Shown in pieces: positions 45,273 to 54,300 of a stretch of 64,000 nt of DNA. The first letter of the stretch is position 1. Every line of letters begins with the position of its first letter. The position numbers and the translations under genes were made by a program. The stretch spans positions 6,969 through 70,968 of the forward strand of contig DKVL01000011.1 in assembly GCA_002491195.1 (NCBI GenBank), in the 5' to 3' direction. The notes beneath the pieces are model-generated. The model did no database searches, had not been told where the DNA came from, and was given only the letters and a program-made list of their open reading frames with translations. The stretch is from Lachnospiraceae bacterium UBA7179. GTDB lineage: Bacteria > Bacillota > Clostridia > Lachnospirales > Lachnospiraceae.

Positions 45273-45707
45273 TTATAAAAACTCCCGGATATCCAGTGTC
45301 AGTTTTTCCTCAATATTGATCAGCTGCTTTGTGATATCCTTGGACTTCTCGTCTGCTGCTTTGTACTGATTCAGGTACTTGTGCAGTGTCTTGACGCCCA
45401 TATTGCAGCCGTCTGTCATCAGGTCCGCGATCGTGTGGTCCGACTCATTCATGACAAGCTTTACATTTGTCTTCATCCATGACATACTCTTTGCCATGAC
45501 ATTCGGCTCCTTCCCGTCATCATGGTATTCCGTGAGCAGCACCTCGATCTCGCCCTTTAATTTTTCGTGTTTCGCCTTGCAATCTTCCAGGCATTTACGC
45601 AGCTTGTCGTGGCTTACGTACTCCATCACTTCATCGATTGACGACACGCCCATCTTAATCCCTGCATCGCACTCCCGCAAAAGCCTGATTGTATCCTGTT
45701 CTACCAT
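45273..45707 (-). CDS. Ferritin-like four-helix protein (DUF2383-like)
   Basis: The 144-residue helical protein resembles the DUF2383/PA2169-type ferritin-like family in length and in its repeated helix pairs (VEQDTIRLLRECDAGIKMG; MTDGCNMGVKTLHKYLNQY). No full di-iron ExxH set is evident, so metal binding is uncertain. The start at 45707 follows AGGAGG nine bases upstream; the longer in-frame reading adds eight residues without support. It lies 80 bp after the DUF2812 gene. Confidence 0.7.
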   Translation of the reverse strand: MVEQDTIRLLRECDAGIKMGVSSIDEVMEYVSHDKLRKCLEDCKAKHEKLKGEIEVLLTEYHDDGKEPNVMAKSMSWMKTNVKLVMNESDHTIADLMTDGCNMGVKTLHKYLNQYKAADEKSKDITKQLINIEEKLTLDIREFL

Positions 45708-45787
45708 TCCTTGATACCTCCTGATTTTCATATATTTTTACAAGATCAGTATCTCCACCTTTGCGGTATTTATCCACTGATATCGTG

Positions 45788-46483
45788 CTATTCCCTGTTG
45801 GTACATGTCTGAAACAATCCGACTACCATCAAAATGATCGCAACAATTTGTATGATATACTTCACTCCATGCGGAATGACATCAACGAGCAACATCGCAC
45901 AACCGTTCATCAACACTCCGATTGCCATAAGCGCTGAGATTTTGAGGCATCTGCCCTTTTTCTCAATTCCGGTCAATCGGATATTCAGTTTGTCAATTGT
46001 ATCATTCAATCTCACTAACGCATTCAGCATTCCCACCAAAAAAGCCCCGATCAAAAGCGCAAAGGCATATCCCAGCCGGAACCCTCCGAAAGCTCCACAA
46101 TATAGCTCAATAAAAAGGCAGATCATTTCTATGATTGTTACCACCTTGAACATCCTGCGGATTTTTTTGTAATGTTTGATGCTCGAAGCCGCATCGGTAT
46201 ACAGCTCGAATGTCCCTTCGGACACCCTTTTGCGCAGGATCACCCAATACCCCCATGTCTGAATAATCTCAATACCTGTATCCTGCATCAGTTCCCTGTA
46301 ATCGCTGCTGACAGAAAACAGCCTGTCGCCAAAATCGATCTGGTAGCGGTATGCACCCATTTCACATTTCCCAAAACTGTAAAATCCGGCAAAAAAGCGT
46401 TTCATCGCCCATCCGTCCGCCGCCATCTGATTGAGCCACTCTGTCTCCGCGTCCTTGTCAAAGTATAAACGAAACCTGATCAT
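45788..46483 (-). CDS. DUF2812 membrane protein
   Basis: The 231-residue protein starts with the DUF2812 pattern (FRLYFDKDAETEWLNQMAADG ... WAMKRFFAGFYSF; residues ~4-34) and has four membrane helices in its C-terminal half (~115-225). DUF2812 genes are regularly paired with PadR regulators in Clostridia; here the PadR gene ends 17 bp upstream. Its function is not known. A role in envelope stress or as a PadR-linked sensor is inferred from this pairing. GGGGAGG precedes the ATG. Confidence 0.88.
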   Translation of the reverse strand: MIRFRLYFDKDAETEWLNQMAADGWAMKRFFAGFYSFGKCEMGAYRYQIDFGDRLFSVSSDYRELMQDTGIEIIQTWGYWVILRKRVSEGTFELYTDAASSIKHYKKIRRMFKVVTIIEMICLFIELYCGAFGGFRLGYAFALLIGAFLVGMLNALVRLNDTIDKLNIRLTGIEKKGRCLKISALMAIGVLMNGCAMLLVDVIPHGVKYIIQIVAIILMVVGLFQTCTNRE

Positions 46484-46500
46484 TTCCTGATTCCTCCCCT

Positions 46501-46818
46501 TTATTCATTCCTCATAAGCGCCGCGTTGCGCAGCAGTTCTTCCAGCCGCATTCGCTCCGTCTCAAAGACCTCTTTCCCCAGGTCTGTGATCCTATACTCT
46601 TTTTTCTTTCTGGATTCTGTGTCAACACTGTAGATGTCGATCCACTTCTTTTTCTGAAGTGTCTGGAGCGCACCATACAAAGTCCCGGCGCCTAGCACGA
46701 CACGCCCGTTTGTCAGCTGCTCTACTTCCTGAATAATTCCATAACCATGATTGGGCTTTCGCACAGCCAGAAGGATATAATATACTGCTTCCGTCAGCGG
46801 ACTATCTTTTTCTCCCAT
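46501..46818 (-). CDS. PadR-family transcriptional repressor
   Basis: The 105-residue protein has the PadR winged helix: LTEAVYYILLAVRKPNHGYGI, then GAGTLYGALQTLQKKKWI and the KKKEYRITDLGKE wing (residues ~8-82), followed by a short C-terminal helix. It acts as a dimer that leaves DNA on ligand binding. Its likely target is its own operon with DUF2812. Candidate palindromes of type ATATATC-N7-GATATAT lie ~450 bp upstream. Confidence 0.92.
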   Translation of the reverse strand: MGEKDSPLTEAVYYILLAVRKPNHGYGIIQEVEQLTNGRVVLGAGTLYGALQTLQKKKWIDIYSVDTESRKKKEYRITDLGKEVFETERMRLEELLRNAALMRNE

Positions 46819-46872
46819 CTGATCACCTCCTCTATAATCGTTATTTTATTGCATCCCTATATACCATTAACT

Positions 46873-46918
46873 AAGGAACCGTTAATAAATTACTCATGAC
46901 AATGACTTGTCTTTTTCT
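46873..46918. repeat. Dispersed intergenic repeat, copy 1
   Basis: This stretch is about three-quarters identical to 48354-48399; both share AGGAACCGTT at one end and TGACTTGTCT plus TTTCT at the other. Both copies lie in spacers of minus-strand genes. Confidence 0.55.
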
Positions 46919-47055
46919 CCAATTGCACGTATCAAAAAGCCTCGCCTAAGGCATTGCCTTTTATGCCTTTGCCTCCTACGCCTACGTTTTTTAATATGCA
47001 CACCCGAAGAAATATCCTGCGCAAGCTACATATGCTATTGTACTGTATCCAATAT

Positions 47056-47241
47056 ATTATAAGAAGCAAGAACAGCTTCTTATAATCAGATGCACGGCGC
47101 AAAGGTCGCGCCTTTTATCAGAAGTAAAGGGCACTTCTGATAAGTTATATTATAAAAAGCAAAAGCAGCTTTTTATAATCAGATGCACGGCGCAAAGGTC
47201 GCGCCTTTTATCAGAAGTAAAGGACACTTCTGATAAGTTAT
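47056..47241. repeat. Tandem 93-bp triple-hairpin repeat (two units)
   Basis: Units at 47056-47148 and 47149-47241 differ at five positions only. Each has three hairpins: a 12-bp stem (ATTATAAGAAGC / GCTTCTTATAAT in unit 1), GGCGC/GCGCC followed by TTTT, and an 11-bp stem (TTATCAGAAGT / ACTTCTGATAA). In unit 2 the first stem carries a paired G-to-A and C-to-T change that keeps base pairing. The other three differences fall in loops. Confidence 0.85.
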
Positions 47242-47270
47242 ATTATCAACTGATATGTATATTGAATTTA

Positions 47271-47322
47271 ATATATCGTCGACTGATATATTCTGTATTC
47301 AATATATCAGTCAGCGATATAT
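47271..47322. promoter_or_regulatory. Two palindromic operator-like sites
   Basis: ATATATC-N7-GATATAT occurs twice (47271-47291 and 47302-47322 approximately), and the two sites also form a large inverted repeat with each other. They resemble binding sites for a dimeric winged-helix repressor such as the PadR protein encoded downstream. Confidence 0.45.
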
Positions 47323-47330
47323 TTGTCAAG

Positions 47331-47379
47331 AAAAAATCAGGAAACTTTGCAACTTGTTTTTGTTTCCAAAATTTCCTGA
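47331..47379 (-). terminator. Terminator of the AraC/GyrI regulator gene
   Basis: On the minus strand TCAGGAAA (47372-47379) pairs with TTTCCTGA (47337-47344) and is followed by six Ts (47331-47336). It lies 26 bp past the stop codon. Confidence 0.6.
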
Positions 47380-47404
47380 CTTTCCTGTCTTATTTTAATG
47401 CAGT

Positions 47405-48307
47405 TTAACTTTTCTTTTTGACTGGTCTAAGAACCTCATATCCGATTACCTCCGGATAGTGGCGCTGATAATCCTGGCAGACCTCCTCATTCCACTCGTA
47501 ACCCTTTGTTGACGGATCAAAATTCCATGCCAGCGTTTCCACCCTGTTCATCACTTCGCCACAATCCTTGAGATAGTCAAATGGCGGATGAAAAAAGACC
47601 AGATAATCGCTTGCCGGAATCGTGCGGATCTCGAATCCCTCTGGTATCACTCCGTCATAGTCCGCCGGCACGCCAAATCCATAAAAGTAGCCCTTTATGC
47701 CATTGTCATAAAACCAGCCCGCCGTGTGACAGGTGACGATTGGGTGCGATACATGGCTCATACTGTCGATCGTACCGCAGACCACATCGCAGTCATGCCG
47801 CCCGAAAAAACTCCCATAATCGCTCGCACCCTTATCCCAGATTCCAATGTACTTGTGCTCCGGAATGTGCTCTACCCTGATATGGGCCTCTGTCAAAAGT
47901 GTTTTGTTCATCGTGATTCCTCCTCTATTCCCATAATGCTCCGGGAAGAACACAACCTGTCGGTTGGAGAGCGCGACTGGCACTGGATTTTTCCGGTATG
48001 CGGCGGGCGTGCACCCATATGCGCTGACAAAAGCCCTCGTCAGCGCTTCCTGTGAGGAATATCCGTATTTCACTGCAATGTCCAGTATCCTATCCTCTGT
48101 GTCGCGGATTTCCAGCGTTGCCTGCGCAAGCCGTCTCCCTGCGATGTAATTTCGGATTGTCATCCCAACCACCTCATGAAACTTTACCGAACAGTAATAT
48201 GGCGAATAGCCGATCTGCGCCGACATTTCCTGCAGGGACGGATTTTGTGTCAAATGCTCCTCAATCCAGTAAATCATTGTCTGTATTGCTTCATTCCACT
48301 CATACAA
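47405..48307 (-). CDS. AraC-family regulator with GyrI-like effector-binding domain
   Basis: The 300-residue protein has two HTH motifs in the first ~105 residues (LQEMSAQIGYSPYYCSVKFHE; LDIAVKYGYSSQEALTRAF) and a C-terminal SOUL/GyrI-like ligand domain (~135-295; IPEHKYIGIWDKG; GYEVLRPVKK). This is the order of the AraC_E_bind type (Rob/TipA-like) regulators that respond to hydrophobic drugs or metabolites. It starts with TTG behind GGAGG. No transporter is adjacent, so its target is unknown. Confidence 0.9.
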   Translation of the reverse strand: MYEWNEAIQTMIYWIEEHLTQNPSLQEMSAQIGYSPYYCSVKFHEVVGMTIRNYIAGRRLAQATLEIRDTEDRILDIAVKYGYSSQEALTRAFVSAYGCTPAAYRKNPVPVALSNRQVVFFPEHYGNRGGITMNKTLLTEAHIRVEHIPEHKYIGIWDKGASDYGSFFGRHDCDVVCGTIDSMSHVSHPIVTCHTAGWFYDNGIKGYFYGFGVPADYDGVIPEGFEIRTIPASDYLVFFHPPFDYLKDCGEVMNRVETLAWNFDPSTKGYEWNEEVCQDYQRHYPEVIGYEVLRPVKKKS

Positions 48308-48332
48308 GGCTGTTTCCTCCCTCTATTGTCTA

Positions 48333-48399
48333 GAGCGTGTTCAAACACGCTCCAGGAACCGTTCAAAAATGACCTATGCATCTTGACTTGTCTATTTCT
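48333..48399. repeat. Dispersed intergenic repeat, copy 2, with hairpin
   Basis: GAGCGTGT/ACACGCTC forms an 8-bp hairpin at 48334-48352 and is followed at 48354-48399 by a sequence resembling 46873-46918. It lies between the M56 gene and the AraC/GyrI gene. The hairpin lacks a T-run. Confidence 0.5.
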
Positions 48400-48488
48400 G
48401 AATCATTCCTTACAGGAAAAGGATATCACAAAGATTACCACAAAAGCTTGATGTGAATTGTGAACCGGAATACACAGAAACCATATTT

Positions 48489-50279
48489 CTACTCATACTC
48501 TGGCTTGAAATACACCGTTCCCGTCGTCCGATGCGCTGTCATGTAGACAAGCTCCATTCCATACGCTGTATACTCCCTGGGAATAAAGCAGATGACTTCT
48601 TTCTTGATCGTGTCGCCTGGCTCTATTTTGTCCTGTTCCACAATAGACAGGTCACGGACGGTGCGTTCAATTCCCTGATAATTTGCAAACCTGCCGCTTT
48701 CCATCGTAGAATACAGCTTGAGCGGAAAGTCAAGCGCCATCGATGGTATTCTGTCGGTATCGTCCAATCTGGCATCGCCTGCAACCAAAATTTCATACTG
48801 CAGCAAAACGCACTGCGCGTCGTCGGTCTCCAACATGCCAAACGGTTCTTTGATCTCCCTGGCTTCGACATAATGATCAATGTGATCTTTGATTTCCTCT
48901 ACATCTCTGATCACCTGTGTGAAACGAACATAGGCATCTATTGCATTTCCCTGCTCTGTAAATAGATTCATTTTCGCCCACTCATTCAATGGAAGCGGTA
49001 TCTCCTTCTCTGTGATCACATTGTAATACTCGATTCCGTTCTCTTTTGTCTTATCCAGTTTGCCTGCAAAATCATATGGTTTCGGCACGAGATCTCCGCC
49101 CGCCTCAGCTGAAAGTTCCCCGCTCTGTGCCTGTGTCACCTCCTCTATATGGCTGCTATTTTCGTCGCTTGAAACACTACCATCGTTTGGAACCACCGGA
49201 CTTCCGATCGTACACCCTGTCACTCCCAACAGCAAGACACATGCCAGTACGGCTGTACCTATATGCTGCTTTCTCTGTGATGCGATCAGTGTAATACGCT
49301 TCTTCAGTTCCTGCTTCCTTCCATTCATTCCGGATGCGCCTGCAAATAACCTCATAAAATCCCTCCCTCCTGTTCCAAATAAGATCAAAGTCTCCCCGTA
49401 AGCCTTGCGTGCCTTTGCATCATATGTCCTGATCACGCTCTCGTCACAGGCAGACTCGCTGTCACGTCCCGACAACAACGCCGCCATCCAGACAAGCGGG
49501 TGATACCAGTACAGGCTCACGCACAGACAGCGCAGCACCGCCCACATAGGATCCCCATGCCTGTAGTGTGTATATTCGTGTGCCAGCACATAATGACATT
49601 TTTCCGGCTCCAGCTGCATCTCTGGCAGATAAATTGCCGGACACACCACCCCGAAAAGACACGGCGTATTGATTTCCTTTGTCTGGTATACCGAAAGATC
49701 TCCACGTCCTATCTTTTTTCTAAATTTCTCGTCTGTTTCCATCCGTTTCCTGCTTTTTTGCAGTCTTACCGCAAAATGGAGATTACTGCCTGCAAATATT
49801 ATCGCACAGATCACACAGCCTGCAATCCAGATTCTTTTGAGCCAGACTCCTTCTGTCCACAATTCCTGTCCTGCATCTGATATCCTTATTGGTGCTGTAT
49901 CGTCCGCACAATCCTTTTGACTCTGTTCCTGCTGATCAACAACTTGATTTACCTGTCCAAATGCTGCTGTTTCATGGGGAACGCTCTCCTGCTTACCGCT
50001 CTGTACCTTATCCCATGTTTCCTGTGCATTCCGATCCGTCCCTGCTGCCTCCTGCCTGTCCCAGCTCCCATTTTCCGCCTCCACTGCCCTGTAGATCACA
50101 TTTAAAACCTGAAACGAGTTGGAGAACTTCCCAAAAGATGCCAGCAGATATACAACTACAACCAGCCACATCGCATAGCACAGGCGCTTTGATATCCTGT
50201 TGTAAAACACCGCGCGGAGAAGCAACATCAAACTCAGAAATAACGTAGTCGAAATAATCTGCTCGATATATTCAATCAT
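48489..50279 (-). CDS. BlaR1/MecR1-type M56 membrane metallopeptidase
   Basis: The 596-residue protein has N-terminal membrane helices (~5-50), a long Gln/Glu-rich loop, a further helix (~145-165), the zinc-peptidase motif HEYTHYRHGD (His-Glu-x-x-His), the second-half SACDESVI motif, a helix at ~335-350, and an extracytoplasmic C-terminal domain of ~230 residues. That domain is not a penicillin-binding sensor, so the signal is not a beta-lactam by this evidence. The start at 50279 follows GGAGGGC and overlaps the blaI-like gene by eight bases. Its usual job is to cleave the paired BlaI-type repressor. Confidence 0.88.
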   Translation of the reverse strand: MIEYIEQIISTTLFLSLMLLLRAVFYNRISKRLCYAMWLVVVVYLLASFGKFSNSFQVLNVIYRAVEAENGSWDRQEAAGTDRNAQETWDKVQSGKQESVPHETAAFGQVNQVVDQQEQSQKDCADDTAPIRISDAGQELWTEGVWLKRIWIAGCVICAIIFAGSNLHFAVRLQKSRKRMETDEKFRKKIGRGDLSVYQTKEINTPCLFGVVCPAIYLPEMQLEPEKCHYVLAHEYTHYRHGDPMWAVLRCLCVSLYWYHPLVWMAALLSGRDSESACDESVIRTYDAKARKAYGETLILFGTGGRDFMRLFAGASGMNGRKQELKKRITLIASQRKQHIGTAVLACVLLLGVTGCTIGSPVVPNDGSVSSDENSSHIEEVTQAQSGELSAEAGGDLVPKPYDFAGKLDKTKENGIEYYNVITEKEIPLPLNEWAKMNLFTEQGNAIDAYVRFTQVIRDVEEIKDHIDHYVEAREIKEPFGMLETDDAQCVLLQYEILVAGDARLDDTDRIPSMALDFPLKLYSTMESGRFANYQGIERTVRDLSIVEQDKIEPGDTIKKEVICFIPREYTAYGMELVYMTAHRTTGTVYFKPEYE

Positions 50280-50652
50280 GCCCGCCCTCCAATCCTTCCA
50301 AAATGTCATATAATTCCTGAATCTCTTCCCTTGTGAAATCCCTCTTCTTTACCAGCGTGCTCATCATCATGCTGACAGAGCCTTTGTAAACACGCGACAG
50401 CAGACTCTCAGTCTCTGCAAGCGCTGCCTCCTCCCGCTTAATCTTCGGATAATACTGCCTCGCTTTTCCGCCATCCTCATAGTAAATGATGCCTTTGTCA
50501 ACCATTCTGCCAAGCAGCGTATTAACGGTACTCTTGCTCCACCCTGGCTCTACTTCCAGCGCGTGAAACAGCTGCATGATCGTCCTTGGCTGCTGCTCCC
50601 ATAACTTCTCCATGATAATCCACTCACTCTGTCCTAAAATTGCATCTCCCAT
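50272..50652 (-). CDS. BlaI/MecI-family repressor
   Basis: The 126-residue protein has the BlaI winged helix (SEWIIMEKLWEQQPRTIMQL, then WSKSTVNTLLGRMVDKGII and ARQYYPKI) and a C-terminal dimerisation helix region (~70-125). The start at 50652 has GGAG upstream; the in-frame ATG at 50697 lies in the promoter. It is co-translated with the M56 peptidase gene. Two consensus promoters with ACATGTGT-type dyads precede it, fitting autorepression relieved by proteolysis. Confidence 0.92.
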   Translation of the reverse strand: MGDAILGQSEWIIMEKLWEQQPRTIMQLFHALEVEPGWSKSTVNTLLGRMVDKGIIYYEDGGKARQYYPKIKREEAALAETESLLSRVYKGSVSMMMSTLVKKRDFTREEIQELYDILEGLEGGHD

Positions 50653-50668
50653 TGTTATCAGCTCCTGC

Positions 50669-50736
50669 ACTATATTATTTTGTGTTACACATGTCAACTA
50701 TATTTTCATCATAACACCATGTATTACATGTGTCAA
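50669..50736 (-). promoter_or_regulatory. Tandem sigma-A promoters with BlaI-type operators
   Basis: On the minus strand, promoter 1 has TTGACA (50731-50736), a 17-bp spacer and TATGAT (50708-50713). Promoter 2 has TTGACA (50692-50697), a 17-bp spacer and TATAGT (50669-50674). Each spacer holds a dyad built on ACATG/CATGT and TGTGTAACACA, the style of BlaI/MecI boxes. Confidence 0.7.
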
Positions 50737-50970
50737 CCACTATATACCTAAAACTTTATTATGCAGCAAAAATTTCCAATCCCTATCGGAAGCTTTGTCC
50801 TGATCGCCATGACATACCTCTCCCTCTTTACAAAATCATCGATTGAACTGCTTCACCACCTAATCATATTTAACAATTGTAATGTCAAAGTGTGTTTCAA
50901 CAGCAACACATTCCGCAATTTTCGGAATATATTATATCAAATCCGCCCCCCTGTCAAAAGGAATCGCGCC

Positions 50971-51261
50971 ATGCCAAACGCCAAACTGGAAAACCTTCTC
51001 AATCTCGCCCTAGCCGCCACAGAAACCGAACTACAAAAATCCCAGGTGCTTGGCACAGGTTATACACCCGCCACAAGAACCTGGGAATTAATTGTAAAAT
51101 ATCATGGACCGCTCGAGCGCCTTGAATCAGAAATCATCCACATCGAACCTTTGATCAACGGTTACGCCATCGCCACAGTACGGGAAGACTTTGTGGACGC
51201 TTTCGCTGACCTTGACGAAGTGGAGTTTGTCGAAAAGCCCAAACGCTTGTATTTTGAGTAA
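50971..51261 (+). CDS. Orphan subtilase-propeptide-like protein
   Basis: The 96-residue protein (start behind AAAGGA) reads MPNAKLENLLNLALAATETE, then WELIVKYHGPLERLE, NGYAIATVREDFVDAFADL and ends EFVEKPKRLYFE. This is how the N-terminal propeptide of Csp-like clostridial S8 peptidases looks, including the EKPKRL-F end where the catalytic domain would normally follow. Here a TAA follows instead, and no peptidase ORF exists downstream on this strand. It could be a free-acting chaperone/inhibitor for an S8 peptidase such as the one at 41905-43272, or a remnant. The upstream in-frame extension to 50761 is judged non-coding. Confidence 0.75.
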   Translation: MPNAKLENLLNLALAATETELQKSQVLGTGYTPATRTWELIVKYHGPLERLESEIIHIEPLINGYAIATVREDFVDAFADLDEVEFVEKPKRLYFE

Positions 51262-51303
51262 TTTGTGAATCGTTTCTATCTTTTATATTACTCTGTATTG
51301 ACT

Positions 51304-54300
51304 TTAATAAAGAACAATATACTCTTCATACGGTCCCGCCAGGAGCGATATCGTACCAAACTCGCTGATTGACACTGTTGAAACCAATTCATATGTCGTT
51401 TGGCTGTTTCTGCCAAAAATGTGCGCATAGCGCCCCGCTTTCTCTGCTGACAGTAAAATATTGATGATTGCGTTTTGAGGAATCGCATCATTTGCATGTT
51501 TTTTGATATAAAACGCGTCAAAACCTTCGCCGAAATCTTTCTCTGTCCTCAAAAATACTTCCAAATCCAGATCTTTCGTCCATTCTGTAAGCATATTGTG
51601 CGAGAGCGTTATCGCAATATTCTGGTAATAGAAGTTATAATCTGCATCTTTCTGCTGCATTGTTACAACAGTTGCCCGTGGTATGATCAGCTCTGTCACT
51701 CCAGTAATATTGATATTCGCAATGCGATGTTGTGATATTGCATCAGATGCAGTTATTGTAGGTTCTGCGTCCAGATACGCTGCATCGACCACCTCCTGCC
51801 AGCCGCTTACCTTCCGCTGATCCTTTGTTGTATAACTTGGCTGCACGACCTGATTAACAACTGCATTGGTCGGTGAAGTATTTCTATTTGATGGATCTGA
51901 ACTTGAAGTTGTACTTGTCGATGACTCTGATGGCCGTTCTGGTTCTTCAGGCTTACTGTCTGCTCTCTGTACGATTACCTCGCTGCTGCCCGAAGCAACC
52001 GCCGTTATATTGTCATAATATAACACACCGCTTACCATACCATTGTCAATCGCATCACTATCTGCAATTGCGTTTACCCATAAACCAACAGAAGTGATTT
52101 TTGCCCGATCATTTACAAGTCCGCCTGTTGGATTGCCTGGAATATCTCTTGCCACGAATTTTTCAAAAGGAATCGTAACTAAAATAGGAGTTGTTCCCAT
52201 TGCGGCATAGTCTTGATTTTCATTCAGATAATACTCATAAATCGTATTATCGCCTGCCGTTATCTGAATAACTGTCTTTTGCAGCTTGCCATCAGGAACC
52301 GTCCAAAACTTCAGCGCATCGCAGTCTGTCCAATCCACTTCCTTGGAAAGCGTAGCTCCGGCCCAGCCATCAGAGGTTTCCGTATAGGCAAACTTCATAA
52401 CATAATCGCCTTCATAGCTGTAATCTTTTGACAAACTCAGCGTAATGCTGCTGCCGCTTGCCTTGTTCATTGACCAGCTATTCGTCAGCATATCATCGAC
52501 TCCATAGTAATTCTCGAAACCATCTATTTCATATGGATCGCGCTCCGCCTCTCCAATATTAAACAAAGCCCGAACTGTATCAAAGGTTGTCCCGTTAATC
52601 ACAAGACTGATCTCTCCTACGGACTCGCCAAGGCTTTGCAAATCACTCTTGGTAAGTACTGCCGATGCATAACCATCTGCGATCTGTGCCTCAACAGTTT
52701 TCGTTTCCTCACTTCCTTTGCATACAAAGGTAATCTGATCCGCTGCATCGATACCGGTAACTTTTGCTCTGAGAGTCGTTTGATCCAGGACTCTGCTACC
52801 TGACACAGGGCTGACGATGTAGCCGCTTTTGTCAATTGCCGCATCAGCACGAATGGATAAGGATTGGATCTGATTCAATGCCTGCTGCTGGTTGATAGCA
52901 AAAATGCTGCTATCCTCGTTAAAGAACCGAATAAAATCATCCATCATCTCATGGCCATGTTTCGTTTTGTCTTCTTTCACAGATTTGACATATGGTGTAT
53001 AAAAACCATCCTTTTCACTGAAATTCGCCCATACCAGATAATACGAAGCATTGCTCTTCTTTACTACATCCAAGATCTCACGATACCAGTCGCGTCTCTC
53101 ATTCCCTTGTTTTAACAGGGCAGTCTGGTTATCACCTTCCACTGCGTCACGCGCCGCTCCTGTCTCTGTCACTGCCACCAGCTTGCCATGCGCATTTGCA
53201 AAACCCTCCACAATGCTTAATTCCTTTGAAAAATTCGCGATAAAAGTATCGCCTTCTGTCGGATTGCTATGGTACATATCAAAACCAACCATATCTACAT
53301 AACCGTCACCCGGATAGCGCGCTGCATACTCCTCCATACTAGACGCCTCAGAACCCGGCCCATATACATAGAGGAAATTATGTACATTTTTCTCATCTCT
53401 TAAATACTCAACTGTATATTTATACACACTCTTGTAAGTCGGCGCATCACAAAAGGCTGCCCCCCACCAGAACCAGCTTCCCGTATTCTCATGGAATGGG
53501 CGGAACAATACTGCTCCATCCACATGATGCGCATAGTCGGCAACCATATCCAGATAAGCTGTAAATGCATCGTTATAAGCGCCTCCCGGCAAAATCTGAT
53601 TCATCACATCCCCTGTCAGGTTATTGGGTGTATATCCTGTAAAATTATACGCTGCGTAACTTGGACCTCCTGCTGCTCCTGTTCGATCTACCAAACTGAA
53701 GTTTGGCATATGTAAAGACAGCGTTGCAATAGCGCCATTTCTGATATTATAATTGGTTAATGCCGCCGCCGCGATCACGTTCTTTTCGATTGGAGTTGAC
53801 GCCGCCGCAATCTGACCAGAAACGCTGCTGTATGCACTGTCCAATGACTGCATCTCATTGAGATAGCGCTCTGCTGAATACTCGTCTCCTACAAGAGCTA
53901 GTCCATCCAGCCCGATCACTCCCGCATAGGAGCCAACCACATCCATCGTGTCAGAGCAGGATAAATTACTGTTTCCTGCCTTATGACTTGTATTGTTCTG
54001 CTGTCCGAAAATAACACTATCCGTATTGCCAACCGCCTGCAGATATGCATATACCTGCTTCGCACTGTCTGTGGCATTGCCATCTGCAAGAGTGATCGCT
54101 GTGGCGATACTGCTGTTTCCCGCACCTGTATTCAGCGTATTTCCCTGAACAGAAAGCGCCATCTGTTGACCGGTTACGTCTACTTTCGCATCTACATAGA
54201 TATCTTCCGCCTGCTGCTTTGCTTCCTTACGCAGCGTGATATTATCCAGGAAGATCACGCCTTGATAGTCCGTTTCACAGCCAACTACGCCGATTGTGAT

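Larger units (their letters stand above)
46819..47330. other. Gene-free spacer with repeats
   Basis: I see no supportable ORF here. It contains a partial dispersed repeat (46873-46918), a 93-bp tandem hairpin repeat (47056-47241) and a double palindrome (47271-47322). Confidence 0.7.

Noticed and set aside
50761..50970. N-terminal extension of the propeptide-like ORF
   Set aside because: The extra 70 residues are unlike the family and have no ribosome-binding site, while the ATG at 50971 has AAAGGA at good spacing.
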